Positions 16,339 through 23,989 of a stretch of DNA of 48,140 bases are shown in pieces. Source of the DNA: a virus; IMG/VR virus record IMGVR_UViG_3300001533_002025, positions 1 to 48,140 of that record; one strand, 5' to 3'. How positions within the stretch are numbered: the first letter of the stretch is position 1; every line of letters starts with the position of its first letter. A model generated the notes under the pieces. That model saw only the letters and a program-made list of their open reading frames with translations, was not told where the DNA came from and did no database searches. The position numbers were made by a program, and so were the translations under genes.

Positions 16339-16522
16339 ACATACGATACTTTTCAGGGAAACTACGTCACTAATAGAACATCTTTTGTTGATATTATTAG
16401 AACACCATTAGATCGACATTAACCATTTCGCATCGTATGATCACCAGACGCAGTAGCCATCTATGAGATATCGTATGTAAGCATCGAATTATAAAGAATT
16501 TATTGGTATGTCGGGTTTCCCT
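16339..16522. ncRNA. candidate structured RNA or packaging site in the terminase gap
   Basis: This gene-free gap between the holin-like and TerL genes is visibly richer in G+C than its surroundings. ACATACGATA (16339-16348) is perfectly complementary to TATCGTATGT (16469-16478), and AGGGAAAC (16355-16362) to GTTTCCCT (16515-16522). The two pairings interleave, so they form a pseudoknot if both occur. CTAATA/TATTAG makes a further hairpin near 16,370-16,400. Late transcription would read it on the minus strand. A packaging-related RNA, a cos/pac-type DNA site or a leader RNA are all possible. Confidence 0.45.
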
Positions 16523-16544
16523 CTGTTTCATCTATAAGAATTAT

Positions 16545-16787
16545 TTATAAACCATTTTTATAGTTTTTTACTATTGTATATATTGCTCTTAATCCAGCTA
16601 AAATTAAACCTGAATAAGCAACATATTCTTGAGGTAATAGTCCAGATGAACTTTCTAAAAGTCCTATAACTGCATTTAAACCACCAGCAATAAATGTTAA
16701 TGCAAGCATTATAAAAAATTCTTTAGCTGCATCGGTGATCTGAAATTCTGGACCAGGTTTATACCATGGTGTGTTATTTTTACTCAT
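16545..16787 (-). CDS. holin-like membrane protein
   Basis: 80 residues with two predicted membrane segments (FFIMLALTFIAGGLNAVIGL, and YSGLILAGLRAIYTIV) separated by a short loop, and a basic C-terminus. A strong AGGAGGAT site precedes the ATG. Size and topology match phage holins, though archaeal virus lysis proteins are poorly known. It overlaps the small terminase gene by 4 nt. Confidence 0.55.
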   Translation of the reverse strand: MSKNNTPWYKPGPEFQITDAAKEFFIMLALTFIAGGLNAVIGLLESSSGLLPQEYVAYSGLILAGLRAIYTIVKNYKNGL

Positions 16788-17338
16788 TTTGTATCCTCCT
16801 TTGTTACTAATCCCAAAACTTTTTTCCTACAAGTAGGACATAGTTCTTTAGAGAAATTAATTAGTAGTTTATCAATGTTTATTGTTGTTTGTTGTTTAGC
16901 TTTTTCATTAGTTCTAAATTCATTAAGACCCCACTGTATTAATGCTCTTAAATTCTTTCTTGATTTATCTATAGCATCTAATGTGTCTTTTGCAGCTTTT
17001 ATGGTCTTAATACTATTTCCTTCCTCTATAACATATTTAAGCTCTTTTCTCATAATATTATATATTTCATGAGTCTCATAATCTAGATCTTTCATTTTTT
17101 CTACATACTCTTTCCGTAGATCACCATCTAGATCCTTTCCTTCTTTTATTCTTTTTTCTTTTAGTTCAACCTTATGTTTCTTAAGCCACCTATCAACTGA
17201 CATATGGCTTAATTTTTTAATTTCAGGATGTTGTCGTAATAGTTCCTCAGCTATATCTGGAGTCGAAAGACCCGAATTTTTTAATTTTACAGTCTCATCT
17301 TCAAGACCATATATTTCAATTTTACTTCTTTTTACCAT
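16784..17338 (-). CDS. small terminase-like DNA-binding protein
   Basis: 184 residues. The N-terminal 55 residues form a helix-turn-helix (STPDIAEELLRQHPEI then MSVDRWLKKH), followed by charged coiled-coil helices and a C-terminal CPTCRKK metal-binding-like tip. Position at the start of the late module and architecture agree with TerS, which recognises viral DNA for packaging. A transcriptional regulator is the alternative. Confidence 0.6.
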   Translation of the reverse strand: MVKRSKIEIYGLEDETVKLKNSGLSTPDIAEELLRQHPEIKKLSHMSVDRWLKKHKVELKEKRIKEGKDLDGDLRKEYVEKMKDLDYETHEIYNIMRKELKYVIEEGNSIKTIKAAKDTLDAIDKSRKNLRALIQWGLNEFRTNEKAKQQTTINIDKLLINFSKELCPTCRKKVLGLVTKEDTK

Positions 17339-17531
17339 ATCTAATCAACTCTATAATAATATGTATTTACCCCTTACTGATCCCGCCGTTAGCTTCGGCA
17401 CACCCTGTTGATTTAACGATTAAAATGACTATAATATACAATTAAATATAGAAAAATATATTTATTATAGTCTCTCACTAATATATACTGATCCGTCTCA
17501 GAGGTGACTTTAACGTTACAACAGGAGTGAA

Positions 17532-17551
17532 GCCACCGAAACCTTTATATA
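17532..17551 (+). promoter_or_regulatory. archaeal promoter (GCCACCGAAA + TATA)
   Basis: GCCACCGAAACC directly precedes TTTATATA. The purine-rich CGAAA is a good BRE-like element. Transcription would start near 17,575, well before any sizeable gene, so it may make a leader or small RNA. The CCACCGAAA part recurs at 22,314. Confidence 0.55.
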
Positions 17552-17806
17552 TTACTTTTCAACAGAATAAGGGTATTTTTGGGTATTTTAAGGGAAAAGG
17601 ACTTGCGGCGAGAGGAGGTCGAATTTGGCAAATGTTAAACTATATTGAAATAACTAAGTAGGTATCTGGTATATGATTATTTTTAAGGCTAATATATGCT
17701 AATATACTACATTCTGTATATCTAATACAGCCAATATTGTTTTACATGGATTTTTTTAGATGGTTCTAATATAGATGGTTTAACAGAAGGAAATATCGTT
17801 TTAACC

Positions 17807-17815
17807 TTTATATAC
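17807..17815 (+). promoter_or_regulatory. TATA box of the first early gene
   Basis: TTTATATAC lies about 65 nt upstream of the ATG at 17,879. The predicted start of transcription is near 17,840, giving a short leader containing an ATCACA/TGTGAT hairpin. Confidence 0.5.
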
Positions 17816-17878
17816 TATTATGATATACTATATTCTAATATCACACAACTAAAGATGTGATATAGGAAAAGTGGAAAT

Positions 17879-18232
17879 ATGAAAAAACCAACAGAAATAG
17901 AAATAAAAGAGGCAACTGAGAACTATAAGCCACATAAAACAAATAACTATATCTATAGTATAGATGAGATAAAACAATTTAAACAACTAATAGGTGATAT
18001 TACAAATAATTGTAGATATTACTTAAAGAGGAATACAAAAAAGAATACTGTTATCTATAAGATAGAAAAAACGTACCATAAAGAAGGTAACTATTGTACA
18101 ATAGAACGCTATACTTATACCCTACCATTAAACAAAAAACCATCTAAATATTGTACAACAAAGAATAAATCTAAAAAAACAGATAGCAAAAAAGAGGCAA
18201 TAAATCAAATAACTCAACTATTACAGGAGTAA
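17879..18232 (+). CDS. early protein, unknown
   Basis: 117 residues, Lys/Thr/Tyr-rich and strongly basic toward the C-terminus (TTKNKSKKTDSKKEA). First gene of the rightward region with its own TATA box, which suggests early expression. A basic protein of this type may bind nucleic acid. No family recognised. Confidence 0.6.
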   Translation: MKKPTEIEIKEATENYKPHKTNNYIYSIDEIKQFKQLIGDITNNCRYYLKRNTKKNTVIYKIEKTYHKEGNYCTIERYTYTLPLNKKPSKYCTTKNKSKKTDSKKEAINQITQLLQE

Positions 18233-18276
18233 TTTACTCTATTATCTTATTTCTTTATATTAGAGAGTTGATAAGT

Positions 18277-18462
18277 ATGAGCGATATAAGAAAAATATTA
18301 GTAAATAAAATATGGGGTGAATTATGTATAGATAGAATTGGATATTTTATTTATGTATATCTAAATATAGATATATTTAACCCGATGGCTTATATAAAAC
18401 AAATAATAGTTGATTTCATTGAAAAGAATAACGATATAGATATTAAATTACAGGGGTTATAA
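18277..18462 (+). CDS. early protein, unknown
   Basis: 61 residues from the ATG at 18,277 (a TTG nine bases earlier is possible). Helical and hydrophobic in the middle (RIGYFIYVYLNIDIF). No family recognised. Confidence 0.45.
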   Translation: MSDIRKILVNKIWGELCIDRIGYFIYVYLNIDIFNPMAYIKQIIVDFIEKNNDIDIKLQGL

Positions 18463-18463
18463 A

Positions 18464-18577
18464 ATGGAAAGCATAACCATCTATAAGTTAATCAAAAATA
18501 GAGGTAATAAACCGATATATACAACAGATATAAACAATGTAAATTATTTTAATCATACATCTAATAGAGTAAAATAA
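18464..18577 (+). CDS. small early protein, unknown
   Basis: 37 residues starting one base after the previous stop codon, with CAGGGG upstream as a possible ribosome site. Tightly coupled to the preceding gene. Function unknown. Confidence 0.4.
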   Translation: MESITIYKLIKNRGNKPIYTTDINNVNYFNHTSNRVK

Positions 18578-19541
18578 TAATTACTCTATTACTCTTTTTT
18601 TTTAACTTAACCTTACATATATCTATCAATACTATAGTCTATTTTTTCTATCATTAATTTTTATCTATATAGAATTAAGTTATTTATTTCTAGTAAGTTA
18701 TTATTTCTATTTATTATTACTCTATCTACGTTTTTAGAATTTGATAGCGTAATGGTTTACATAATACCTTAAAATCGATTTAAAGCTATCTGTAAGCCAC
18801 CGTAAGCCACTTAAATCTTAATTAAGTATAAAACCATTCATAACTTTTTTAAATGTTATCACATGGCTATAAAGTACCTTTAAATCGAAATACCATATAC
18901 CAACACAACCCTTTAACGTATAACCTTCTATTTATCTATTAGATAGACAGATTTAACATATAACACAAACAACCTTTAACGTATCTATAATAGATAATAT
19001 CTATATATCACTAACGGCAATAGAAAATTATGCTTTTAGTTTTTATAGATGGTTCTTTTTCTTTTTATATATTTTTCTTTTTCTATAATAATAATAAGTA
19101 TCTATTTAGTAGATATACTTTAATAGAATATGTTTTTATAGAATATATTAATGAGAAAACCATATTACTATATAGATTTAATCTATAATATCTATATATA
19201 GAATATATTACTAATTGTCTTTAGAAATTATGCTTTTAATATCTATAAGTTAAGGGAATAAGATAGATATAGATACACAGAATGAGAAAAAAGATTATAT
19301 CTATACCTATCTATTTGAGTAATATAGAATGGTTTAAGATGACTATATAGATATTCTATAAGGGTTTATGGGGTAAACATCTATATATAATGTATCTATA
19401 CAGCCATCTTCTCATCGAAATCTATATCACTTATCCCCTTATACAACTCTCAAATTATATAAACTTTACTCACCTCTATTATAGATACTGAACGATATTA
19501 TATAGGATAGAGGAATATTCTCTATAATCTGGTTCGATACC
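18578..19541. other. gene-free AT-rich region, origin candidate
   Basis: About 960 nt without a supported gene. It is very rich in A+T, with many ATCTATA/TATAGAT words. Small repeats are present: GTAAGCCAC twice near 18,791-18,812, CTTTAACGTAT twice (about 18,910 and 18,972), AATTATGCTTTTA twice (about 19,026 and 19,226), and a palindromic AAATCGATTT near 18,772. Iterons plus AT-richness next to early genes fit a replication origin. This is inference, as no initiator gene is visible. Confidence 0.35.
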
Positions 19542-19550
19542 TTTATATGC
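19542..19550 (+). promoter_or_regulatory. TATA box
   Basis: TTTATATGC preceded by GGTTCGATACC. It would start transcription near 19,575, immediately before the open frame at 19,579. Confidence 0.4.
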
Positions 19551-19578
19551 AAATATTTTTTAACAGTTATGGTGGCAT

Positions 19579-20043
19579 TTGGAAATAGGAAACACCTCTT
19601 ATAGATATATAATTAATAGGAGAGGATATATCTATAACATAGATAGCACTTTAAACAATTTCTGTTTACCCATTACTCTATACTATCAATCTATATCTTT
19701 ACAGGAATATAGATTATCTATAAGACATTTTTTTGAAATATTCCACAAATCACAGCAAACTCTCTATATAGATATTAACTTTTTTAGATATCTATTAAAA
19801 ATTCAATTACCACAACATATACTCTTTTTACTCTATATATCTATTAAAATACACAACTACTCTAATTATCTATACAAAATCCTATACAATCTAAAAAGCA
19901 AAAACAAAATTCTGCTTTTAATTTTACATCTAAAAATAATTAAACATCTATATAGAAGAGCGAAAGGTTTATATACTTTGACAAACAATATAGGGGTAGA
20001 AAAATATGTTGGGGAAAACCCAAAGGAAGTGAATAGAAAATGA
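19579..20043 (+). CDS. doubtful open frame, unknown
   Basis: 154 codons beginning with TTG, Tyr/Ile/Leu/Asn-rich with unusual composition (LYISIKIHNYSNYLY). It is placed right after a TATA box, which supports it. The alternative start and skewed composition, and a second TATA box inside its 3' end, argue against. Could be a real early gene or chance in AT-rich DNA. Confidence 0.3.
   Translation: MEIGNTSYRYIINRRGYIYNIDSTLNNFCLPITLYYQSISLQEYRLSIRHFFEIFHKSQQTLYIDINFFRYLLKIQLPQHILFLLYISIKIHNYSNYLYKILYNLKSKNKILLLILHLKIIKHLYRRAKGLYTLTNNIGVEKYVGENPKEVNRK
19961..19976 (+). promoter_or_regulatory. archaeal promoter (CGAAAGG + TATA)
   Basis: CGAAAGG directly followed by TTTATATAC; transcription would start near 20,000, leaving a leader of about 40 nt before the ATG at 20,040. 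Confidence 0.55.
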
Positions 20044-20249
20044 ATAGAAATATAGAAAATATAGACGCAGTTGCCAACGAATTAAGTAAATATGGAAATA
20101 TAGATAAAATATCTAATAGAGAGTTGTTAATTTCTCCGATAGATAAAATCTTCTATCCTTTAGAGGTATGCAACATAACTGATGTTGTAATAAGAAATTC
20201 TCTATATATTAGATGGACACAAACAAACCAAATATCTATACATAACTAA
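20040..20249 (+). CDS. early protein, unknown
   Basis: 69 residues downstream of a good TATA box. It opens with an Asn-rich helix (IENIDAVANELSKYG) then mixed strands. The IDAV segment recurs in the small gene at 20,492, hinting at distant relationship. No family recognised. Confidence 0.55.
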   Translation: MNRNIENIDAVANELSKYGNIDKISNRELLISPIDKIFYPLEVCNITDVVIRNSLYIRWTQTNQISIHN

Positions 20250-20265
20250 TAGAGGTGAAATGGAA

Positions 20266-20481
20266 ATGGGTTTACCAATTTTGGAACAAAACATCTATAC
20301 TATAAATAGATTAGGCAATAGAGAACTTTCTTATGAAATTGCAAACGGAAAAGTCTATATCTATCTAAACCATAGAAGTAAATTAGATGTAGTAGAGAGA
20401 AGTCTTTGTAGTGGAAAATTAAAGGAATGTATAGATTTTACTAACGGAATTATTTCTACATTCCATTTTCTATTAGATTAG
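20266..20481 (+). CDS. early protein, unknown
   Basis: 71 residues from the ATG at 20,266, which is 6-7 nt after AGAGGTGA; an ATG at 20,260 is too close to that site. Mixed alpha/beta composition with one CSGKLKEC pair. No family recognised. Confidence 0.55.
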   Translation: MGLPILEQNIYTINRLGNRELSYEIANGKVYIYLNHRSKLDVVERSLCSGKLKECIDFTNGIISTFHFLLD

Positions 20482-20491
20482 AGGTGAAAAA

Positions 20492-20602
20492 ATGAATATG
20501 AAAAACAAAAATAAAGTATCTATAAATATAGACGCAGTTGAAAAAGCACAAGATGAATATGAAAACACCTATAAAGATGATAGATTAGGGTGGTTGAGTT
20601 AG
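20492..20602 (+). CDS. small early protein, unknown
   Basis: 36 residues, charged, with an AGGTGA ribosome site. It ends in TAG immediately followed by the ATG of the next gene in the same frame, so the two are coupled. Confidence 0.5.
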   Translation: MNMKNKNKVSINIDAVEKAQDEYENTYKDDRLGWLS

Positions 20603-20773
20603 ATGAAAAAAGATATAGAACATATAGAGAAGAAAGAATTTGAGGTAACAGAACAGGAACATAGAGAGTATAAAAAGGGAATGACGAAATCTGCTTTTAA
20701 TAGATGGGTAGATTACACTCTAACAAAAGGAATGTCAGATAGAAATAGAGAATTAACTAATAGGAGAGATTAG
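20603..20773 (+). CDS. small charged early protein, unknown
   Basis: 56 residues, helical and rich in Lys, Glu and Arg (IEKKEFEVTEQEHREYKKG). It starts directly at the stop codon of the previous gene and ends one base before the HNH gene. Possibly DNA-binding; no family recognised. Confidence 0.5.
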   Translation: MKKDIEHIEKKEFEVTEQEHREYKKGMTKSAFNRWVDYTLTKGMSDRNRELTNRRD

Positions 20774-20774
20774 A

Positions 20775-21026
20775 ATGAGTAGATACGCAACAGTAGATAA
20801 GAAATTGAAAGTTTGGAAGAACCCAAAAGGTTATGAAATTTGGAAAAGAAAAGATACAGGAAAAATAGTCTATGCACATAGAAAACTCTATGAGATGTTC
20901 TATGGAAAACTTCAACCTTTTGAAGTAGTCCACCATCTAAAAGGTAAAGCAAATAATCTAAACAATCTAACAAAAATGCACAAAGTAGAACATGATAAAC
21001 TACATAGAAATAGAAGGGAGATGTAA
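20775..21026 (+). CDS. HNH-type (homing-like) endonuclease
   Basis: 83 residues. The C-terminal half has the HNH_3-like pattern VVHHLKGKANNLNNL then EHDKLH, with catalytic His-His, Asn and His. The N-terminal part (YEIWKRKDTGK, YAHRKLYE) resembles the small beta domain preceding HNH in phage homing endonucleases. It lacks zinc-binding CxxC pairs. It may be a selfish endonuclease or act in viral DNA processing. Confidence 0.7.
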   Translation: MSRYATVDKKLKVWKNPKGYEIWKRKDTGKIVYAHRKLYEMFYGKLQPFEVVHHLKGKANNLNNLTKMHKVEHDKLHRNRREM

Positions 21027-21030
21027 AAAA

Positions 21031-21963
21031 ATGAAAAGAAATATTAGTATAGATAAATTAGAAGAAGAATTAGAGGCAAGTGAACATCTAAAATCTAACA
21101 TAATAAATCAGGAAATTAAGTGTAGATATACCAATAGAAATATTGCCCAAAAACTTACTGCAATAGAATGGTATAACAAATACGGAAAACAAGATAATCT
21201 ACAAACAGGAAATACCTATAAAGGAAAACATATAGAACAAACAAAACCTCTTAACTTTGGAAGTATAGATGACTATAATATAGATACACTTCCAAAAGGG
21301 TTGTTTCATTGTAAAGGCACAGAAATAACACAAGTTAAGGAAATAGATTATAGAAAAAAGAAACTAATAAATAGAAGGTTTCTATCTAATATTCTACAAA
21401 CTTGGTGTTACTTTATGGGAATTAAGTATATAGATAATACTGATAAGTACGAATTTACAGGAACAAAATTATGGGGGAAAGAATTAGAGTACTCTATAAA
21501 TCTAAAAGATAAATCTGCTATTTTCCTAACAGGAAAGCAGGGAAAACAGATGATTAGAGATATTATATTCCTATCCAGAAATAAAAGACTATCTAAAATG
21601 AAAGACTATATAGAAAACAAAAAAGTTAGTCCACAAATGTATAGAACAATACTATATAGAGTACATTCCGAAAAGAAAACATTTGATGAAATCTTACAGG
21701 ATATAAAGAGTAGAGTATTCTATGATTATAGCATAGGAGAATATGCTTGGGCTTATCCTAAATATAATATAGAATATCTAACGAGAACCTTAAGGGAATT
21801 ATCAACAGAAAAATACTTTCTATCTATACTTATTCCTATAATAGAACATCTACGGAAATATCCGATTATCTGTAAAGATACCCATGTGTTTCCTAAATCA
21901 GATGAAGAGCACAACAAAGCAAAAGATGATTACGATATTTCGCAACATATATGGGAAAGATAA
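21031..21963 (+). CDS. unknown early protein
   Basis: 310 residues from the ATG at 21,031; the frame is open further upstream but overlaps the HNH gene. It is the largest protein of the early region. It is Lys/Arg/Tyr-rich, with a central WCYFMGIKYID segment and no recognisable motif. Last gene before a 500-nt control gap. A replication or transcription role is possible but unsupported. Confidence 0.6.
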   Translation: MKRNISIDKLEEELEASEHLKSNIINQEIKCRYTNRNIAQKLTAIEWYNKYGKQDNLQTGNTYKGKHIEQTKPLNFGSIDDYNIDTLPKGLFHCKGTEITQVKEIDYRKKKLINRRFLSNILQTWCYFMGIKYIDNTDKYEFTGTKLWGKELEYSINLKDKSAIFLTGKQGKQMIRDIIFLSRNKRLSKMKDYIENKKVSPQMYRTILYRVHSEKKTFDEILQDIKSRVFYDYSIGEYAWAYPKYNIEYLTRTLRELSTEKYFLSILIPIIEHLRKYPIICKDTHVFPKSDEEHNKAKDDYDISQHIWER

Positions 21964-22069
21964 TAAACTTTCCTATCTATTATTTTTTTTTTATTTCTAA
22001 CTATCTATTATAGAATACTTTTTTAAATCGCATTATCTATTTTTGCTTTAAAATCCTATTTTCCATTTA

Positions 22070-22175
22070 AAGACGTCATAGAGCAATTCTAACGCATTTA
22101 GTATATAGACTAATGGTTTTATACCTATTTAGAAAGATATTGCCTCTATACCCCATTTCTGTTAATCCTCAAGCA
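22070..22175 (+). ncRNA. repeated structured RNA element, copy B
   Basis: Contains ATTCTAACGCATT (22,086-22,098), AATGGTTTTATACC (22,112-22,125), AGAAAGATATTGCC (22,131-22,144) and AATCCTCAAG (22,164-22,173), in the same order and spacing as the other copies. GCATT pairs with AATG as in copies A and C. It is on the plus strand, downstream of the early operon. The next promoters begin about 90 nt later, so here it may act at a transcript 3' end. Confidence 0.5.
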
Positions 22176-22270
22176 TTTTAATAGATTATCTATATTGTTT
22201 TTAATCTAATACGCAAATATCTATATAATTACTGTAATACTCTTTCCCCTCTCCTGTTGCCCTTCTGTTG

Positions 22271-22287
22271 CCGAAACATTTATATAG
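22271..22287 (+). promoter_or_regulatory. archaeal promoter (CCGAAAC + TATA)
   Basis: GTTGCCGAAACA followed by TTTATATAG. First of two closely spaced promoters in this gap. Confidence 0.5.
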
Positions 22288-22313
22288 GGTTATTTTTGGT
22301 TTCTTCTGTTGAG

Positions 22314-22333
22314 CCACCGAAAAGTATATAAAG
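22314..22333 (+). promoter_or_regulatory. archaeal promoter (CCACCGAAAA + TATA)
   Basis: CCACCGAAAAG followed by TATATAAAG. The upstream block repeats that at 17,533, and CTGTTG precedes it as at the neighbouring promoter. Likely drives the following genes. Confidence 0.5.
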
Positions 22334-22469
22334 TTTTCCCCATGAAAAATCGTTTTAATGAACAGCATTTTCCCCCCAAGTTGTTCACAAAGTATATTAC
22401 TATACTATTAGTAACCGTTGGGGAACGGCGAATATAGTATTAGAATATATAGAACTTAACTTGTTATAG

Positions 22470-22751
22470 ATGTTGTGTCAAAAAGTTACCTTACCCAATC
22501 ATACGATAGGTATTTTTACTATCTATTTAAAACCTTATAGTTGTGGTAACTCTATTCAAACACAAAAGATAGACAGTTTCTACAAGCGACAGCAAGTAGA
22601 TACAGTTACTTCAAAAAATACGATAGAGATAGATATATTAGAAGTATTGTTATTAGAGAGGATTATCCCTTTCCGTTACTTCTTTCTATCTCTATCACAA
22701 AAACTTTACATATTCTATGCTTATAACTACAAAGGACAAATAGGAAAATAA
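22470..22751 (+). CDS. doubtful small protein, unknown
   Basis: 93 codons from an ATG about 140 nt after the TATA boxes. Hydrophobic C-terminal half (FRYFFLSLSQKLYIFYAY). There is no clear ribosome site and the composition is unusual. Confidence 0.35.
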   Translation: MLCQKVTLPNHTIGIFTIYLKPYSCGNSIQTQKIDSFYKRQQVDTVTSKNTIEIDILEVLLLERIIPFRYFFLSLSQKLYIFYAYNYKGQIGK

Positions 22752-22783
22752 TTAAACTCTCTACAAATCTATATATAGTAGTA

Positions 22784-22900
22784 ATGGTTAAGAAGTATTT
22801 TCTATTTGTTACCGTAGAGATTATAAGTGTAGATATTAGATTAATCAAATGGTTTCGTTTTGCAGGGTTTACTTTATCCATATATAAACAAAAAAGGTAA
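22784..22900 (+). CDS. small basic protein, unknown
   Basis: 38 residues (MVKKYFLFVTVEIISVDIRL at the N-terminus), amphipathic with a basic C-terminus. A CTATATATAG sequence 16 nt upstream is too close to serve as its own promoter, so it is probably read from further up. Confidence 0.35.
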   Translation: MVKKYFLFVTVEIISVDIRLIKWFRFAGFTLSIYKQKR

Positions 22901-22928
22901 GATAACCCTGCTCTTTTCTCAACACTCT

Positions 22929-23090
22929 ATGAATAAAGACTTAAAACAAGCATTAGATAATGCATTGAGATTTAAAGGAATAGAACCATCTTCTATAAAA
23001 GACGTAGAATATAATGTTGGTGGAATATGGTTTAAAGATAGCGAAGGAAAAAGTTTTACTATTATTATAACAACGTGTAAGAATTACTAA
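22929..23090 (+). CDS. small protein, unknown
   Basis: 53 residues from the ATG at 22,929. A CCATATATAAAC TATA box at about 22,879 supports this start over upstream alternatives. The frame has a helix (KDLKQALDNALRFKG) followed by strands GGIWFKDSEGKSFTII, a compact alpha-beta mini-domain. No family recognised. Confidence 0.5.
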   Translation: MNKDLKQALDNALRFKGIEPSSIKDVEYNVGGIWFKDSEGKSFTIIITTCKNY

Positions 23091-23102
23091 CATCTAAAAA
23101 AG

Positions 23103-23198
23103 GAAGGAGAGTAGTGTAATCCTATGGTTAGGTTTGCTATCGTAAGATAGATTTTAGAGTTCAATTCTCTCAAACACTCTTGAAGTGTTCTCTCCTTC
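23103..23198 (+). ncRNA. tRNA-like structured RNA
   Basis: A 9-bp outer stem GAAGGAGAG (23,103-23,111) pairs with CTCTCCTTC (23,190-23,198). Inside are CCTA/TAGG, CTATC/GATAG with loop GTAA, a T-arm-like GAGTTCAATTCTC and AACACT/AGTGTT. ACACT could instead pair with AGTGT at 23,113, so two alternative folds exist. It resembles a tRNA or a tRNA with a long variable arm but lacks a 7-nt anticodon loop. A degenerate tRNA or a regulatory mimic is possible. Confidence 0.4.
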
Positions 23199-23251
23199 TA
23201 TCCCCCTCTTCTATAAAAGGATTAAATAAATATGCTTTTTGAGTTGGTAGT

Positions 23252-23365
23252 ATGTTCTGTGAAAGTTGTGCAAGAAAATTAACTAAAGAAGAAGTAAAAG
23301 AGTGCAACAAAAAATATAATCACAAACATTATTATTGTAGAAAATGCAGGAGAATAGATTATTAA
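23252..23365 (+). CDS. small zinc-ribbon protein
   Basis: 37 residues with CESC near the N-terminus and CRKC near the C-terminus, a minimal two-knuckle zinc site. It ends one base before the next ATG. Confidence 0.5.
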   Translation: MFCESCARKLTKEEVKECNKKYNHKHYYCRKCRRIDY

Positions 23366-23366
23366 T

Positions 23367-23558
23367 ATGAAAGTATATATTCTAACAAAATATAATTATG
23401 AGTGGCAAGATATATTAGATGTATTTAGTTCTAAAGAAAATGCTATTAGTTTCCTCTATCAATATATAATAGAGAATAGTAGAGTGAATATGTCAGTTCC
23501 TTCTTTCCATAATAAACTTATGGGATATGGAATTATAGAAAAGGAAGTAGATGAATAG
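23367..23558 (+). CDS. small protein, unknown
   Basis: 63 residues opening MKVYILTKYNYEWQDILDVF with a central FSSKENAISFLYQYI helix. This pattern is common in small phage proteins of unknown function. Not further identifiable. Confidence 0.55.
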   Translation: MKVYILTKYNYEWQDILDVFSSKENAISFLYQYIIENSRVNMSVPSFHNKLMGYGIIEKEVDE

Positions 23559-23641
23559 GGAATGGTAATTATGTATATAGAAAAGGAAATAGAAGAACTT
23601 AAAAAAGATATAAATTAAGCCTGATAAGTAGGTGAAATAAA

Positions 23642-23758
23642 ATGAGTTATAAAACCCCAAAATGGCATAACCGTTATGCAAAATTGCATGAATGGTTTGA
23701 TAGACATTTCAGGAAGAAACATTATATTAAATCTTGTGAGGAAAGTGATTTTGAATGA
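23642..23758 (+). CDS. small basic protein, unknown
   Basis: 38 residues rich in His, Lys and Arg (WFDRHFRKKHYIK) with an ideal AGGTGA ribosome site. It overlaps the next start (ATGA). Confidence 0.45.
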   Translation: MSYKTPKWHNRYAKLHEWFDRHFRKKHYIKSCEESDFE

Positions 23759-23829
23759 TGCAAAGGATAGTAGATTTTTTTGTGTTTTGGGCTATGTTTC
23801 CTTTGCTTAAAAAATATTATAAAAGGTGA
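23755..23829 (+). CDS. tiny membrane peptide
   Basis: 24 residues (MMQRIVDFFVFWAMFPLLKK then YYKR): one hydrophobic helix with a basic tail, translationally coupled by a 4-nt overlap. Its stop overlaps the AGGTGA site of the following frame. Confidence 0.35.
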   Translation: MMQRIVDFFVFWAMFPLLKKYYKR

Positions 23830-23835
23830 AATAAA

Positions 23836-23904
23836 ATGAATGATTATCTAATAAAAATTAATATGTTTGAAATATATATTGTGAAGATGTGCTATTTCAC
23901 TTAA
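23836..23904 (+). CDS. tiny peptide, uncertain
   Basis: 22 codons with a good AGGTGA site but very short and without a motif. May be a relic or a leader frame. Confidence 0.25.
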   Translation: MNDYLIKINMFEIYIVKMCYFT

Positions 23905-23989
23905 TAGATGGAAAGACTTACCAGAACTAACTAACAAGTTAGATGGATTACTTTCTAATTAAAATAATTAATCTAAAGGAGATTAAGAT

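Larger units (their letters stand above)
17339..17878. other. divergent control region between late and early genes
   Basis: No convincing gene of normal size lies here. It separates the leftward late module from the rightward early region. It contains two plus-strand TATA boxes (listed separately) and a strong AGAGGAGGT ribosome-site-like sequence near 17,602-17,610. That site is followed only by very short frames (TTG at 17,624, 7 codons; ATG at 17,632, 9 codons). A hairpin ATCACA/TGTGAT sits at about 17,840-17,862, just before the first early gene. The late promoter on the minus strand cannot be fixed by eye. Confidence 0.5.
21964..22469. other. control gap with RNA element copy B and two promoters
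   Basis: No supported gene. A T-rich run follows the upstream stop codon, then RNA element copy B, then two BRE-TATA promoters and a CCGTT/AACGG hairpin at about 22,408-22,421. A 32-codon frame at 22,342 starts too close to the second TATA box to be on its transcript. Confidence 0.5.

Noticed and set aside
19521-19545. GGTTCGATACC resembling a tRNA T arm
   Set aside because: No acceptor or anticodon stems can be formed with flanking sequence; it is better explained as the upstream part of a TATA promoter.
22342-22440. 32-codon frame beginning ATGAAAAATCG
   Set aside because: It starts within about 10 nt of the TATA box, upstream of the expected transcription start, and overlaps a hairpin.
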